A DNA stretch of 64,000 nucleotides from Weizmannia acidilactici. Its GTDB lineage: Bacteria; Bacillota; Bacilli; Bacillales; Bacillaceae_C. A model generated the notes under the pieces. It saw nothing but the letters and a program-made list of their open reading frames with translations, was not told the origin of the DNA and searched no databases. The stretch is taken from assembly GCF_008974225.1 (NCBI RefSeq), contig NZ_BKZR01000010.1, positions 26,134 through 90,133 on the forward strand, written 5' to 3'. Positions 42,569 to 51,250 of the stretch are shown here, in pieces. Position numbers and translations under genes: made by a program. Numbering within the stretch: the first letter of the stretch is position 1; each line of letters opens with the position of its first letter.

Positions 42569-43150
42569 CTAATCTCTGTCTTTATCATCAAAGTCTTCAT
42601 CTTCTTCGTCTTCATCGGCAATTCCGTAATCGTCATCGGAAAGCAACGCTTCGTCCTCAAAGACCTCTTTATCCTCATCAATATCGAAATCATCCGAATC
42701 GACAAGGTCTTCTTCATCGATCAAGTCTTCATCTTCCTCTTCTTCATCGGCATACTCATCGTCTTCATCTTCAACGATATCATCGAGATCATCGAAGTCG
42801 AGGTCTTCTTCATCGATATAATCATCGTCTTCATCAGGATCTTTTGCCTTTTTCCGTTTTGTTTTGACGGTGTGGGTCACTTCTTCATCAATTTGGTCGA
42901 CCGGGTACCAGGCGCGGAGCCCCCAATTGTTGTCCCCAAGACTAATAAATTTGCCGTCAATATTTAAATCGGTGTAAAACTGGATCATTTTACTGCGCAA
43001 TTCTTCATCTGGCAAGCCTAAAATTCCGCCGATTTCAGCAAGCAAATCTTGAAAGGAGATGGTTTGTTTTTTTTCTTCCAATATTTGTTCCGCCAACTCG
43101 ATAAAAGACATTTCCTTCAGCTCTTCTTTTGGCAACTGTCGCAAGCTCAA
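42569..43150 (-). CDS. rpoE: DNA-directed RNA polymerase delta subunit
   Basis: Gram-positive accessory subunit that promotes enzyme recycling and alters promoter response to initiating NTP. It has 193 residues: a folded N-terminal HARE-HTH domain (about 1-90, including QFYTDLNIDGKFISLGDNNWGLR, partly cited) and an unstructured C-terminal tail of about 85 residues made almost wholly of Asp and Glu. I chose the TTG at 43150 because AAAGGGTG lies eight bases upstream; the GTG at 43159 overlaps that site. pyrG follows with its own promoter. Confidence 0.93.
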   Translation of the reverse strand: MSLRQLPKEELKEMSFIELAEQILEEKKQTISFQDLLAEIGGILGLPDEELRSKMIQFYTDLNIDGKFISLGDNNWGLRAWYPVDQIDEEVTHTVKTKRKKAKDPDEDDDYIDEEDLDFDDLDDIVEDEDDEYADEEEEDEDLIDEEDLVDSDDFDIDEDKEVFEDEALLSDDDYGIADEDEEDEDFDDKDRD

Positions 43151-43266
43151 GCGTCGCACACCCTTTCTAATTGATCAAACTGGTATATGGCAGGCAAAAT
43201 GGCAATGCCTTTGCATGATTTTAAAAAAACATACTTACCATTATATACAAAATACAGGCATTTATG

Positions 43267-43569
43267 CTAGCCCCGCGTCCCTTTCCGGCTGTTTTTATTC
43301 CGTGCTTTCATATGGCCGGGGCTCCTGATCAGCCGGTATGCAAGATAAAATAATAAAAAAGACAGAATAAGAAAAGGGATGGCACCAAGATCTTTATTAT
43401 ATAAAAAATACCCAATCGGAAGAAATAATACAAGACCGGTGCATGTTAAAACGATTTTCACTAAAGGAGACAAACAGTCCACATCCCTTTGAAAAAAATA
43501 AGCGATGTGATTGGCCCGCTTCCATCGCATCCGCCTTTTGGCAAAAAATCTCTTTTTACCCCTGTCCAT
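43267..43569 (-). CDS. Small basic membrane protein, unknown
   Basis: A 100-residue frame with a strongly basic N-terminus (RGKKRFFAKRRMRWKR), two hydrophobic helices (about 37-58 and 62-82) and a basic C-terminus, which suggests both ends face the cytoplasm. The ATG at 43569 has a modest GGATGG ribosome binding site about seven bases upstream. It lies between rpoE and repeat-rich DNA. I recognise no family; it could be real, but coding is supported only by composition and topology. Confidence 0.5.
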   Translation of the reverse strand: MDRGKKRFFAKRRMRWKRANHIAYFFQRDVDCLSPLVKIVLTCTGLVLFLPIGYFLYNKDLGAIPFLILSFLLFYLAYRLIRSPGHMKARNKNSRKGTRG

Positions 43570-43695
43570 TGTACATCCATCCTGCTGAAGGACACAATAA
43601 AATTATAGACAGAAAGCTAAATAATTTTCGCAGAAGTGCATCCGGCCTTTGAAACTTGCAAAAAAATCGGCATTGGTCTGCCTAATTTTTTGTGT

Positions 43696-43947
43696 AGGGG
43701 CTATCCCAAAAGCCCGCTTACGCTTAAATAAAAAACACATCGGAATAATCATTGTTCTTAACAAGTTTTCTCTGTTTCTTGTTTACTTTTGATGATCGCG
43801 ATCCGCGAGCCTCTTCGCACGATGCCGTACTGCGTGCCTCGCCTGGCCCGCTTTTCCCACAGGAATCTCGTAAATATCGTGGTTCAATTATAGCCTTGCA
43901 TTAAAAAAGGGCTGCCCTCAGGTCAGTTGCTGACTTTTGGACAGTCC
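43696..43947. mobile_element. Possible insertion-sequence remnant or MITE
   Basis: A 252-bp segment without coding capacity. Its ends are rough inverted repeats: left GGGGCTATCCCAAAAGCCC (43697-43715) and the complement of the right end GGACTGTCCAAAAGTC (43932-43947). Ends of the form GG-CT-TCC-AAAAG are common in transposons of the IS1182 type (from memory). No target duplication was identified. Confidence 0.4.
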
Positions 43948-43957
43948 ATTACGTATC

Positions 43958-44125
43958 GCCCTCCGCTTTTCTTATTGTCCAGCTCCGGGCGCTATCGGCT
44001 AGCGGATTTTACGGCCTCTTCCCTACGATAAGTCAACATCGGCTCGTTACCTCGCCGTGTTTCCTTTATCTCAGTCAGAGGTAAAAAAATCCGTACGCCG
44101 ATGGGCGAGCGCCCTCCGCTTTTCT
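43958..44125. repeat. Repeat with direct CGCCCTCCGCTTTTCT ends and a palindromic body
   Basis: The 16-mer CGCCCTCCGCTTTTCT occurs at both ends (about 43957-43972 and 44109-44124), and CCTCCGCTTTTCT also occurs beside fabZ near 3870. Between them GGGCGCT, ATCGGC and CGGATTTT face their complements near 44085-44110. It directly follows the icmF stop; on the minus strand GGGCG/CGCCC plus a later U7 could end icmF transcription. The rest of 43570-44127 has no gene. Confidence 0.55.
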
Positions 44126-44127
44126 CA

Positions 44128-47100
44128 TCACATATTTCTTCTGTACTGGCCGCCGATTTCATAGAGGGTGTTGGTGATTTGTCCGAGGCTTGCGGATTTT
44201 ACGGCTTCCATGAGCTCCGCGAAAATATTGCCGCCTTCCACAGCCGTTTGTTTTAATTTTTCCAGTGCCGCTTCAGCCTCTCCCTTGTGGCGCGCCTGAA
44301 AATCCCGCAAATTTTTAATCTGGAGATCCTTTTCTTCCTTCGTTGCGCGCGCCAGCTGCATATTGTTCACCTCATCTTCGCTTGGCGGGTTCGGATTCAG
44401 GAAAGTATTCACGCCGATAATCGGTAGAGTTCCCGAATGCTTCCTGACTTCATACTCCATCGATTCCTCCTGGATTTTCCCCCTTTGATACTGGGTTTCC
44501 ATGGCGCCGAGCACGCCGCCGCGGTCATTGATCCGCTCAAATTCTTCCAGCACTGCCGCTTCAACAAGATCCGTCAACTCTTCAATAATAAAAGACCCCT
44601 GGAGCGGGTTTTCGTTTTTGGACAAACCGTGCTCTTTCGTGATGATCAACTGGATTGCCATTGCGCGGCGCACCGATTCTTCCGTCGGCGTCGTAATCGC
44701 TTCATCGTACGCATTCGTATGGAGCGAATTGCAATGGTCCTGAAGCGCCATCAAAGCCTGCAGCGTTGTGCGGATGTCGTTAAAATCAATCTCCTGTGCG
44801 TGCAGCGACCGGCCCGAGGTCTGAATATGGTATTTTAGTTTCTGGCTCCGTTCGTTCGCCCCGTATAAATCGCGCATCACAATCGCCCATATTCTCCTGG
44901 CGACTCGGCCAATGACCGTATATTCCGGGTCAAGTCCGTTGGAAAAAAAGAAGGACAGGTTCGGGGCAAAGTCGTCAACTTTCATCCCTCTGCTCAAATA
45001 ATACTCCACATAGGTGAAACCGTTTGCGAGCGTAAAAGCGAGTTGGGAAATCGGATTGGCACCGGCTTCCGCAATATGGTAGCCGGAAATCGACACAGAA
45101 TAATAATTGCGCACTTTATGTTCGATGAAATATTGCTGGATATCGCCCATCATCCGGAGCGCAAACTCGGTTGAAAAAATACATGTATTCTGGCCCTGGT
45201 CTTCTTTTAAAATATCCGCCTGCACTGTGCCTCTGACCGTTTGCAGCGTTTTCCTGCGCACTTCGGAAAATTCCTCCACTGTCAAGGTGCGCCCGAGTTC
45301 CGCTTTCTTCTTTTTCACCTGCTGGTCGATCGCCGTATTCATAAACATTGCCAAAATGATCGGCGCCGGACCGTTGATCGTCATCGATACAGAGGTGGAA
45401 GGAGCGCAGAGGTCAAAGCCCTCATATAATTTTTTCATATCATCCAATGTGCAGACACTGACGCCCGACTCGCCGACTTTCCCGTAAATATCCGGTCGTT
45501 CGTCCGGATCCTCTCCGTACAGCGTCACTGAATCAAAAGCCGTGCTGAGCCGTTTGGCAGGATCATCTTTCGATAAATAATGGAAGCGCCGGTTCGTCCG
45601 TTCCGGTGTCCCTTCCCCCGCAAACTGCCGCTTCGGGTCTTCCTCCCGGCGCTTAAACGGGAAAACGCCTGCCGTAAACGGAAATGCCCCGGGCACATTT
45701 TCTTTATACGCCCATTTTAAGATTTCGCCTTTATCTTCCCATTTCGGCAGCGCCACTTTCGGAATGGCAAGACCGGATAAACTCGTTGTCCTGATCGCGG
45801 TTGTGATTTCTTTATCCCTGATTTTAACCGTAAAGGTCTCACCGCTGTATTTTTCTTTCAGCGCCGGCCAATTTTCGAGGATCGCTTTCGATTCTTCCGT
45901 TAACCCTTTTTCCGCTTCGTTGCACAGCGTTTCAAGAAACTCGATGACATCACGTGCCGCCCCGCTTTCTTTTGCAGCTGCAATTGCCCCTTCCAGCTGG
46001 AACAGTTTTCTCGCAAGACGGACCTGCTCTTCCGTTTTTTTGTGGTAACGGCGGACCGTCTCCGCAATTTCCCGCAAGTAATGTACGCGGCTTCCCGGGA
46101 TGATGACATGCTGTTTTCCCGGCGCCTGCTCTTTTGAAAAAGAAGAATGGAAATCTGTTCCTGCTTTCCCGTTGATTTTTTCAATGAGGGCGGCAAACAA
46201 TGCGTTCGTTCCTGCATCGTTAAACCGGCTGGCAATGGTGCCATATACAGGCATATCGTCAAGCTTTTGGTCAAACAGCATATGGCTGCGCTGGTACTGC
46301 TTTTGCACCTGCTTTTTCGCATCTTCAGAACCATTCCGCTCAAATTTGTTGATCACAATCAAATCGGCATAATCAATCATATCGATTTTTTCAAGCTGGG
46401 ACGGAGCGCCGAATTCGCTTGTCATGACATACATGGCAACATCGGAAACATTAGTGATTTCCGCATCCCCCTGTCCGATTCCGCTCGTTTCGACAAAAAT
46501 CAAGTCAAATCCAGCCGCTTTGACAATCCGGATCGCATCTTCAATGGCAAGGGAGAGTTCGGAACGGGATGCCCTTGTCGCCAAACTCCGCATATACACG
46601 TTCGGGTGGAAAATGGCATTCATCCGGATCCTGTCACCGAGCAATGCCCCGCCCGTTTTTTGTTTCGTAGGGTCAATCGATAAGACGGCAATTTTTTTAT
46701 CCGGATTATCACGGAGAAAACGGCGGATCAGTTCATCGGTCAATGAGCTTTTCCCTGCGCCGCCGGTTCCGGTAATGCCCACGACCGGCGCTTCCCGGAC
46801 AGCTGACGCAACGGATTCAAGTCCGGCGAGCGCTTCCTGGTGGTTTAAGTGATTTTCCGCATACGAAATCAGCCTGGCAACGGATTTAATCCGCCCTTCT
46901 TTTAAACGTCTGGCTTCTTTTTCGAAATCCTCTTCCGTAATCGTAGGTCGGTCGCACTCCCGGAGCATAATATTGATCATCCCTTGGAGGCCGAGCTTTC
47001 TGCCGTCCTCGGGTGAAAAGATACGTGCGATGCCGTATTCGTGTAGCTCTTTGATCTCGCGCGGAATGATCACGCCCCCGCCGCCGCCGTATATGCAGAT

Positions 47101-47382
47101 ATGGGAAGCATCATTTTCCTGCAGTAGATCATACATATACTTAAAAAATTCGAGATGGCCTCCCTGGTAAGACGAAACGGCGATGCCCTGGGCGTCTTCC
47201 TGGATTGCTGCCTGGACGATTTCGCGGGCTGAGCGGTTATGCCCCAGATGGATCACTTCGGCACCGCTCGCCTGCAGGATCCTCCGCATAATATTGATGG
47301 AAGCATCATGACCGTCAAACAGACTGGAAGCTGTAACAAACCGGACCGCATGTTTCGGGTGGTATACTTCTACAGCAGCCAT
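44128..47382 (-). CDS. icmF: Fused isobutyryl-CoA mutase IcmF
   Basis: B12-dependent enzyme that interconverts isobutyryl-CoA and n-butyryl-CoA, fused to its own GTPase chaperone. It has 1084 residues in three parts: cobalamin-binding domain (about 10-145, with DGHDASI at 23-29), MeaB/ArgK-like G domain (about 165-410, Walker A GTGGAGKS at 205-212) and the mutase barrel (about 550-1084). The cobalamin-ligand His is expected in DGHD. GGGGATT precedes the ATG. It ends the acyl-CoA gene cluster, 17 bp after tetR, pointing to branched-chain amino or fatty acid breakdown. Confidence 0.93.
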   Translation of the reverse strand: MAAVEVYHPKHAVRFVTASSLFDGHDASINIMRRILQASGAEVIHLGHNRSAREIVQAAIQEDAQGIAVSSYQGGHLEFFKYMYDLLQENDASHICIYGGGGGVIIPREIKELHEYGIARIFSPEDGRKLGLQGMINIMLRECDRPTITEEDFEKEARRLKEGRIKSVARLISYAENHLNHQEALAGLESVASAVREAPVVGITGTGGAGKSSLTDELIRRFLRDNPDKKIAVLSIDPTKQKTGGALLGDRIRMNAIFHPNVYMRSLATRASRSELSLAIEDAIRIVKAAGFDLIFVETSGIGQGDAEITNVSDVAMYVMTSEFGAPSQLEKIDMIDYADLIVINKFERNGSEDAKKQVQKQYQRSHMLFDQKLDDMPVYGTIASRFNDAGTNALFAALIEKINGKAGTDFHSSFSKEQAPGKQHVIIPGSRVHYLREIAETVRRYHKKTEEQVRLARKLFQLEGAIAAAKESGAARDVIEFLETLCNEAEKGLTEESKAILENWPALKEKYSGETFTVKIRDKEITTAIRTTSLSGLAIPKVALPKWEDKGEILKWAYKENVPGAFPFTAGVFPFKRREEDPKRQFAGEGTPERTNRRFHYLSKDDPAKRLSTAFDSVTLYGEDPDERPDIYGKVGESGVSVCTLDDMKKLYEGFDLCAPSTSVSMTINGPAPIILAMFMNTAIDQQVKKKKAELGRTLTVEEFSEVRRKTLQTVRGTVQADILKEDQGQNTCIFSTEFALRMMGDIQQYFIEHKVRNYYSVSISGYHIAEAGANPISQLAFTLANGFTYVEYYLSRGMKVDDFAPNLSFFFSNGLDPEYTVIGRVARRIWAIVMRDLYGANERSQKLKYHIQTSGRSLHAQEIDFNDIRTTLQALMALQDHCNSLHTNAYDEAITTPTEESVRRAMAIQLIITKEHGLSKNENPLQGSFIIEELTDLVEAAVLEEFERINDRGGVLGAMETQYQRGKIQEESMEYEVRKHSGTLPIIGVNTFLNPNPPSEDEVNNMQLARATKEEKDLQIKNLRDFQARHKGEAEAALEKLKQTAVEGGNIFAELMEAVKSASLGQITNTLYEIGGQYRRNM

Positions 47383-47398
47383 AGAATCCCCCTATCTT

Positions 47399-48013
47399 TT
47401 AGAGATTGGAAAACAACAGGTTCGTTTGCAGCTCAATATAATCATCAATCGTAAACTTCTTTTTAAATGCCCAACGGCGGAAAGCCCACATCTCGCCCTG
47501 GACAAAAATATTATGGGCGAGCATCTCCACGTGTTTTTCATCCAAATTAAGTTCGCCGTTTTCGACGCATTTTCGGATCATCGTTTCAAACATGCCGACC
47601 ATTTCCAGTTCTTTTTTCAGGACATAAGGCAGCGCTTCTTTCGTCAGCGATTTTGCTTCCTGGTACATGACGAGCACTTCATCCTGCAGTTCATCGACAA
47701 TCCGGAAATAATGGGCAATGCCAAGCTTCAGACTTTCAAGCGTCCCCTGCCCGGCATCCATGCCGAGCAGCCTTTCGCGCACTTCATCGTAAATCCGGTC
47801 GCACACCAAATACAGCACATCTTCTTTTGCACGGATATATTCATAAAGCGTACCGATGCTAAAACCTGACTTATTTGCAATTTCCCGTGTTGTCGTCCGG
47901 TGGAATCCTTTTTCTTTAAAAAGCGATACAGCCGCATTGATCATTTGGTTTCTGCGCAGTTCAACCAATTTTTCATCCCTTACTGATGCCGGAACAATTT
48001 TCTTTTGGCTCAC
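47399..48013 (-). CDS. TetR-family regulator of the acyl-CoA gene cluster
   Basis: A 204-residue repressor: N-terminal helix-turn-helix (about 20-65, core REIANKSGFSIGTLYEYI) and an all-helical ligand domain. It lies inside the acyl-CoA cluster, 37 bp after the acyl-CoA dehydrogenase gene and 17 bp before icmF. By analogy with FadR-type TetR regulators of Bacillus, an acyl-CoA effector is likely. Its probable operators are the related palindromes at 52475-52493 and 54821-54839. The ligand and the symbol are inference. Confidence 0.85.
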   Translation of the reverse strand: MSQKKIVPASVRDEKLVELRRNQMINAAVSLFKEKGFHRTTTREIANKSGFSIGTLYEYIRAKEDVLYLVCDRIYDEVRERLLGMDAGQGTLESLKLGIAHYFRIVDELQDEVLVMYQEAKSLTKEALPYVLKKELEMVGMFETMIRKCVENGELNLDEKHVEMLAHNIFVQGEMWAFRRWAFKKKFTIDDYIELQTNLLFSNL

Positions 48014-48049
48014 AAACGGTCTCCCTTCTTCAACAAGCGGTCCATTCCG

Positions 48050-49192
48050 TCAGTCTCTTATCAGCATTCTAGAAATGACAAGTCTTTGGATTTCCTGCGT
48101 CCCTTCATAGATTTGCGTTATTTTGGCATCGCGCATAAACCGCTCAACCGGATAGTCTTTCGTATAGCCGTAGCCCCCGAAAATCTGGACAGCTTCCGTC
48201 GTTACTTTCATCGCGGTGTCTCCGGCAAACAGTTTCGACATAGCTGATTCTTTCCCGTACGGCAGGCCGTTCGATTCAAGCCAGGCAGCTTGATATGTTA
48301 ACAGTCTTGCAGCTTCCACAGCGGTTGCCATATCGGCAAGTTTGAAGGATATGCCCTGGTTGGCCGCAATCGGTTTGCCGAACTGCTTCCGTTCTTTCGC
48401 ATAGGCAACGGCCGCATCGAGCGCGCCCTGGGCAATGCCGACTGCCTGCGCCGCGATGCCGTTGCGCCCGCCGTCAAGCGTCATCATGGCGATTTTAAAA
48501 CCTTGCCCTTCTTCCCCTAACAAATTTTCTTCCGGCACAATGCAATCTTCAAAAATAATTTCCGTTGTCGTAGAAGAACGGATGCCCATTTTCTTTTCTT
48601 TTTTGCCTGTTGAAAAACCCGGAAAAATTTTTTCTATAATGAAGGCACTTGTTCCGTGGTGTTTGCTTGAAGGATCCGTCAGGGCAAACACAATATAAAT
48701 ATCTGCCACACCGCCGTTTGTTATAAAAATCTTTGAACCGTTTAAAACATAATGGTCCCCTTCACGCCGTGCCGTTGTCACCATCGAGCCCGCATCTGAA
48801 CCCGATCCCGGTTCGGTCAAGCCGTAAGCACCAATTTTTTCACCGCGGGCAAGCGGAGTAAGGTATTTCTGTTTTTGTTCTTCAGTCCCGAATTTAAACA
48901 GCGGCCAGCTGGCAAGCGAAGTATGCGCCGACAATGTGACGCCGGTCGAGGCACACACGCGCGACAGCTCCTCCACCGCAATGCAGTAGGCCAAAAAATC
49001 GCTCCCGATCCCCCCGTACTGTTCCGGCCAGGGGATGCCCGTCAAGCCGAGTTCCGCCATTTTATCAAAGATTGAACGGTCAAATCGTTCATTTTCATCG
49101 CGTTCCGCCGCTGTCGGCGCCACTTCTTTCACCGCAAAGTCGCGCACCATTTTCCGAATCATTTGATGTTCTTCATTCAGACGAAAGTCCAT
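48050..49192 (-). CDS. acdA: Acyl-CoA dehydrogenase (AcdA-like)
   Basis: FAD enzyme that forms the alpha-beta double bond of acyl-CoA and passes electrons to ETF. It has 380 residues with the signature GAYGLTEPGSGSDAGS (about 122-137), FAD-binding QIFGGYGYTKDYPVERFMRD, and catalytic base Glu363 in QIYEGTQEIQ, the position typical of short- and branched-chain enzymes. GGGGGGAG precedes the ATG. It is one of two adjacent acyl-CoA dehydrogenase genes. Confidence 0.93.
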   Translation of the reverse strand: MDFRLNEEHQMIRKMVRDFAVKEVAPTAAERDENERFDRSIFDKMAELGLTGIPWPEQYGGIGSDFLAYCIAVEELSRVCASTGVTLSAHTSLASWPLFKFGTEEQKQKYLTPLARGEKIGAYGLTEPGSGSDAGSMVTTARREGDHYVLNGSKIFITNGGVADIYIVFALTDPSSKHHGTSAFIIEKIFPGFSTGKKEKKMGIRSSTTTEIIFEDCIVPEENLLGEEGQGFKIAMMTLDGGRNGIAAQAVGIAQGALDAAVAYAKERKQFGKPIAANQGISFKLADMATAVEAARLLTYQAAWLESNGLPYGKESAMSKLFAGDTAMKVTTEAVQIFGGYGYTKDYPVERFMRDAKITQIYEGTQEIQRLVISRMLIRD

Positions 49193-49238
49193 TTATTCTC
49201 CCCCCCATTGATGATTTGCGGAACCAGAATAGCCCCTT

Positions 49239-50363
49239 TTACCGTAAGAACTGATTGCTGATCACCATTTTTTGGATTTCACTTGTGCCTTCGTAAATTT
49301 GTGTAATTTTTGCATCACGGAAGTACCGTTCAAGCGGATAATCTTCCGTATAACCGTTTCCGCCGAAAATCTGCATCGCTGCAATTGCCGTATCGACCGC
49401 CGTTTGAGAAGCAAACAGTTTGGCCATCGATGCTTCTTTTTTGCAGTCCAAGCCCCTGCTCCGTAAATGCGATGCCCGGTAGACAAGCAGTTTACTTGCT
49501 TCGATGCGTGTAGCTATATCGGCCAGTTTAAACCCGACCCCTTGAAACTCATGAACCGGGCGGCCGAACTGCCAGCGGTTTTTCGCATATTGAAGCGAAA
49601 GCCCGTAAGCGCCTTCCGCAATGCCCAATGCCTGCGCCGCAATCCCGATCCGGCCCGCGTCCAGGTTGGCCATGGCAATTTTTAAGCCTTCCCCTTCTTT
49701 TCCGAGCCGGTTTTCAGCCGGAACATGCAGATTTTCAAAATGAAGTTGAACCGTTTTTGACCCGTGCAGGCCCATTTTTTTCTCTTCTTTACCGACCCGG
49801 AAGCCCGGCATGTTTTTCTCAACGATAAATGCGGTAATGCTACCGTCTTCCGTCCGGGTAAATACGATGTACGTATCCGCTTCTCCCCCGTTTGTAACGA
49901 ACATTTTTGAACCGTTTATCACATAAGAATCACGTTTCCTGACTGCCTTCGTTTTAAGGTTTTTCGCATCCGAACCCGCATCGGCTTCTGTCAGGCAAAA
50001 AGCGCCTAAATATTCCCCGCTTGCCAATTTCGGCAAATATTTCCCTTTTTGCGCCTCATTCCCGAAATACAAAATCGGGTTTGTGCCGACCGAAGAGTGG
50101 ACGGAGAGGATCACGCCGATTGTTGCGCTGACTTTTGAAATTTCATGGATAGCCAATATATAGGATGTGAAATCCAGCCCGGCCCCGCCGTATTTTTCGG
50201 GCACCGTCATCCCCATTAGGCCGAAGGATGCCATCTTATGAAGAATCTCCCGTGGAAACCAACCTTTTTCCATCCTGCCAACGAGCGGCAAAATTTCTTT
50301 TTCCGCAAAATCACGCACCATTTTTCTCAACAAAAGCTGTTCTTCCGTAAAATGAAAGTCCAT
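49239..50363 (-). CDS. Acyl-CoA dehydrogenase, second copy (MmgC-like)
   Basis: Paralogue of the preceding gene with 374 residues: GAFCLTEADAGSDAKN (about 118-133), QIFGGNGYTEDYPLERYFRD and catalytic Glu358 in YEGTSEIQ. Compared with its neighbour it has Ala in place of Pro after TE and a shorter substrate loop, so chain-length or branching preference may differ. I chose the ATG at 50363 with AAAGGGGG upstream; the longer frame overlaps hbd. Position suggests the role of B. subtilis mmgC. Confidence 0.92.
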   Translation of the reverse strand: MDFHFTEEQLLLRKMVRDFAEKEILPLVGRMEKGWFPREILHKMASFGLMGMTVPEKYGGAGLDFTSYILAIHEISKVSATIGVILSVHSSVGTNPILYFGNEAQKGKYLPKLASGEYLGAFCLTEADAGSDAKNLKTKAVRKRDSYVINGSKMFVTNGGEADTYIVFTRTEDGSITAFIVEKNMPGFRVGKEEKKMGLHGSKTVQLHFENLHVPAENRLGKEGEGLKIAMANLDAGRIGIAAQALGIAEGAYGLSLQYAKNRWQFGRPVHEFQGVGFKLADIATRIEASKLLVYRASHLRSRGLDCKKEASMAKLFASQTAVDTAIAAMQIFGGNGYTEDYPLERYFRDAKITQIYEGTSEIQKMVISNQFLR

Positions 50364-50386
50364 CGCGCGGCCCCCTTTTTGGGTGG

Positions 50387-51238
50387 TCATTCATACGTAT
50401 AGAAACCTCTCCCTGTTTTTCTGCCGAGCCACCCGGCATTGACGTATTTCCGCAGGAGCGGGCAAGGGCGGTATTTATCGTCACCGAACCCTTCGTGCAA
50501 GGTTTCCATAATATACAAACAAGTGTCGAGCCCGATAAAGTCCGCCAACGTAAGCGGGCCCATTGGATGGTTCATGCCAAGTTTCATCACTTCATCAATT
50601 GCTTCTTTTGTGGCGACCCCTTCATAAAGGGTGTAAACCGCTTCATTGATCATCGGCATTAAAACCCGGTTGGAAACGAAGCCCGGAAAATCATTGACTT
50701 CAACCGCCGTCTTCCCGAGCGCCGCGGCGGTATCATACACTTTTTCGTACACCTGGTCGCTTGTTACGAGCCCGCGGATAATTTCCACTAGCTTCATCAC
50801 CGGAACAGGATTCATAAAATGCATACCGATCACATTTTCCGGCCTGTCTGTCACAGCAGCCAGCTCCGTAATCGGCAAGGATGAAGTGTTGGTCGCAAGC
50901 ACGACATCCTTTGGCGCAATCCCGCTCAGCTGCTTAAAAATCTCTTTTTTTACTTTCATATTTTCGGTTGCCGCTTCAACAACCATTTCGGCCCCGGCAG
51001 CGTCCTCCAGGCTTGTGGAAGGGGTGAGGCGGGATAAAACCGCGTCCCTTTCTTCACTGGAAAGTTTTTGTTTTTCCACTTGGTGTGCCAAATTTTTCCG
51101 GATGGCTGCCAGACCCCTCTCAATCAGTTCCGTTTGAAGGTCATTTAAATATACGTGCCAACCCGCCTGCGCAAAAACCTGGGCAATCCCGGACCCCATC
51201 TGCCCAGCCCCGATCACTATGACAGTCTGTTTTTCCAT
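50387..51238 (-). CDS. 3-hydroxybutyryl-CoA (3-hydroxyacyl-CoA) dehydrogenase
   Basis: NAD-dependent oxidation of 3-hydroxyacyl-CoA in beta-oxidation. It has 283 residues: Rossmann motif GAGQMGSGIAQ (10-20), catalytic His in GMHFMNPVPVMKLVE, and DFPGFVSNRVLMPMINEA linking to the helical C-terminal domain. I chose the ATG at 51238 (AGAGGTG six bases upstream); a GTG at 51247 overlaps the site. Equivalent to B. subtilis mmgB. An enoyl-CoA hydratase, needed for a full cycle, is not in the window. Confidence 0.94.
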   Translation of the reverse strand: MEKQTVIVIGAGQMGSGIAQVFAQAGWHVYLNDLQTELIERGLAAIRKNLAHQVEKQKLSSEERDAVLSRLTPSTSLEDAAGAEMVVEAATENMKVKKEIFKQLSGIAPKDVVLATNTSSLPITELAAVTDRPENVIGMHFMNPVPVMKLVEIIRGLVTSDQVYEKVYDTAAALGKTAVEVNDFPGFVSNRVLMPMINEAVYTLYEGVATKEAIDEVMKLGMNHPMGPLTLADFIGLDTCLYIMETLHEGFGDDKYRPCPLLRKYVNAGWLGRKTGRGFYTYE

Positions 51239-51250
51239 TCTGATCACCTC

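Noticed and set aside
42248..42967. 239-codon plus-strand frame across the pyrG leader and rpoE
   Set aside because: Its Ile/Phe/Val-rich low-complexity sequence is the reverse of the Asp/Glu codons of the delta-subunit tail.
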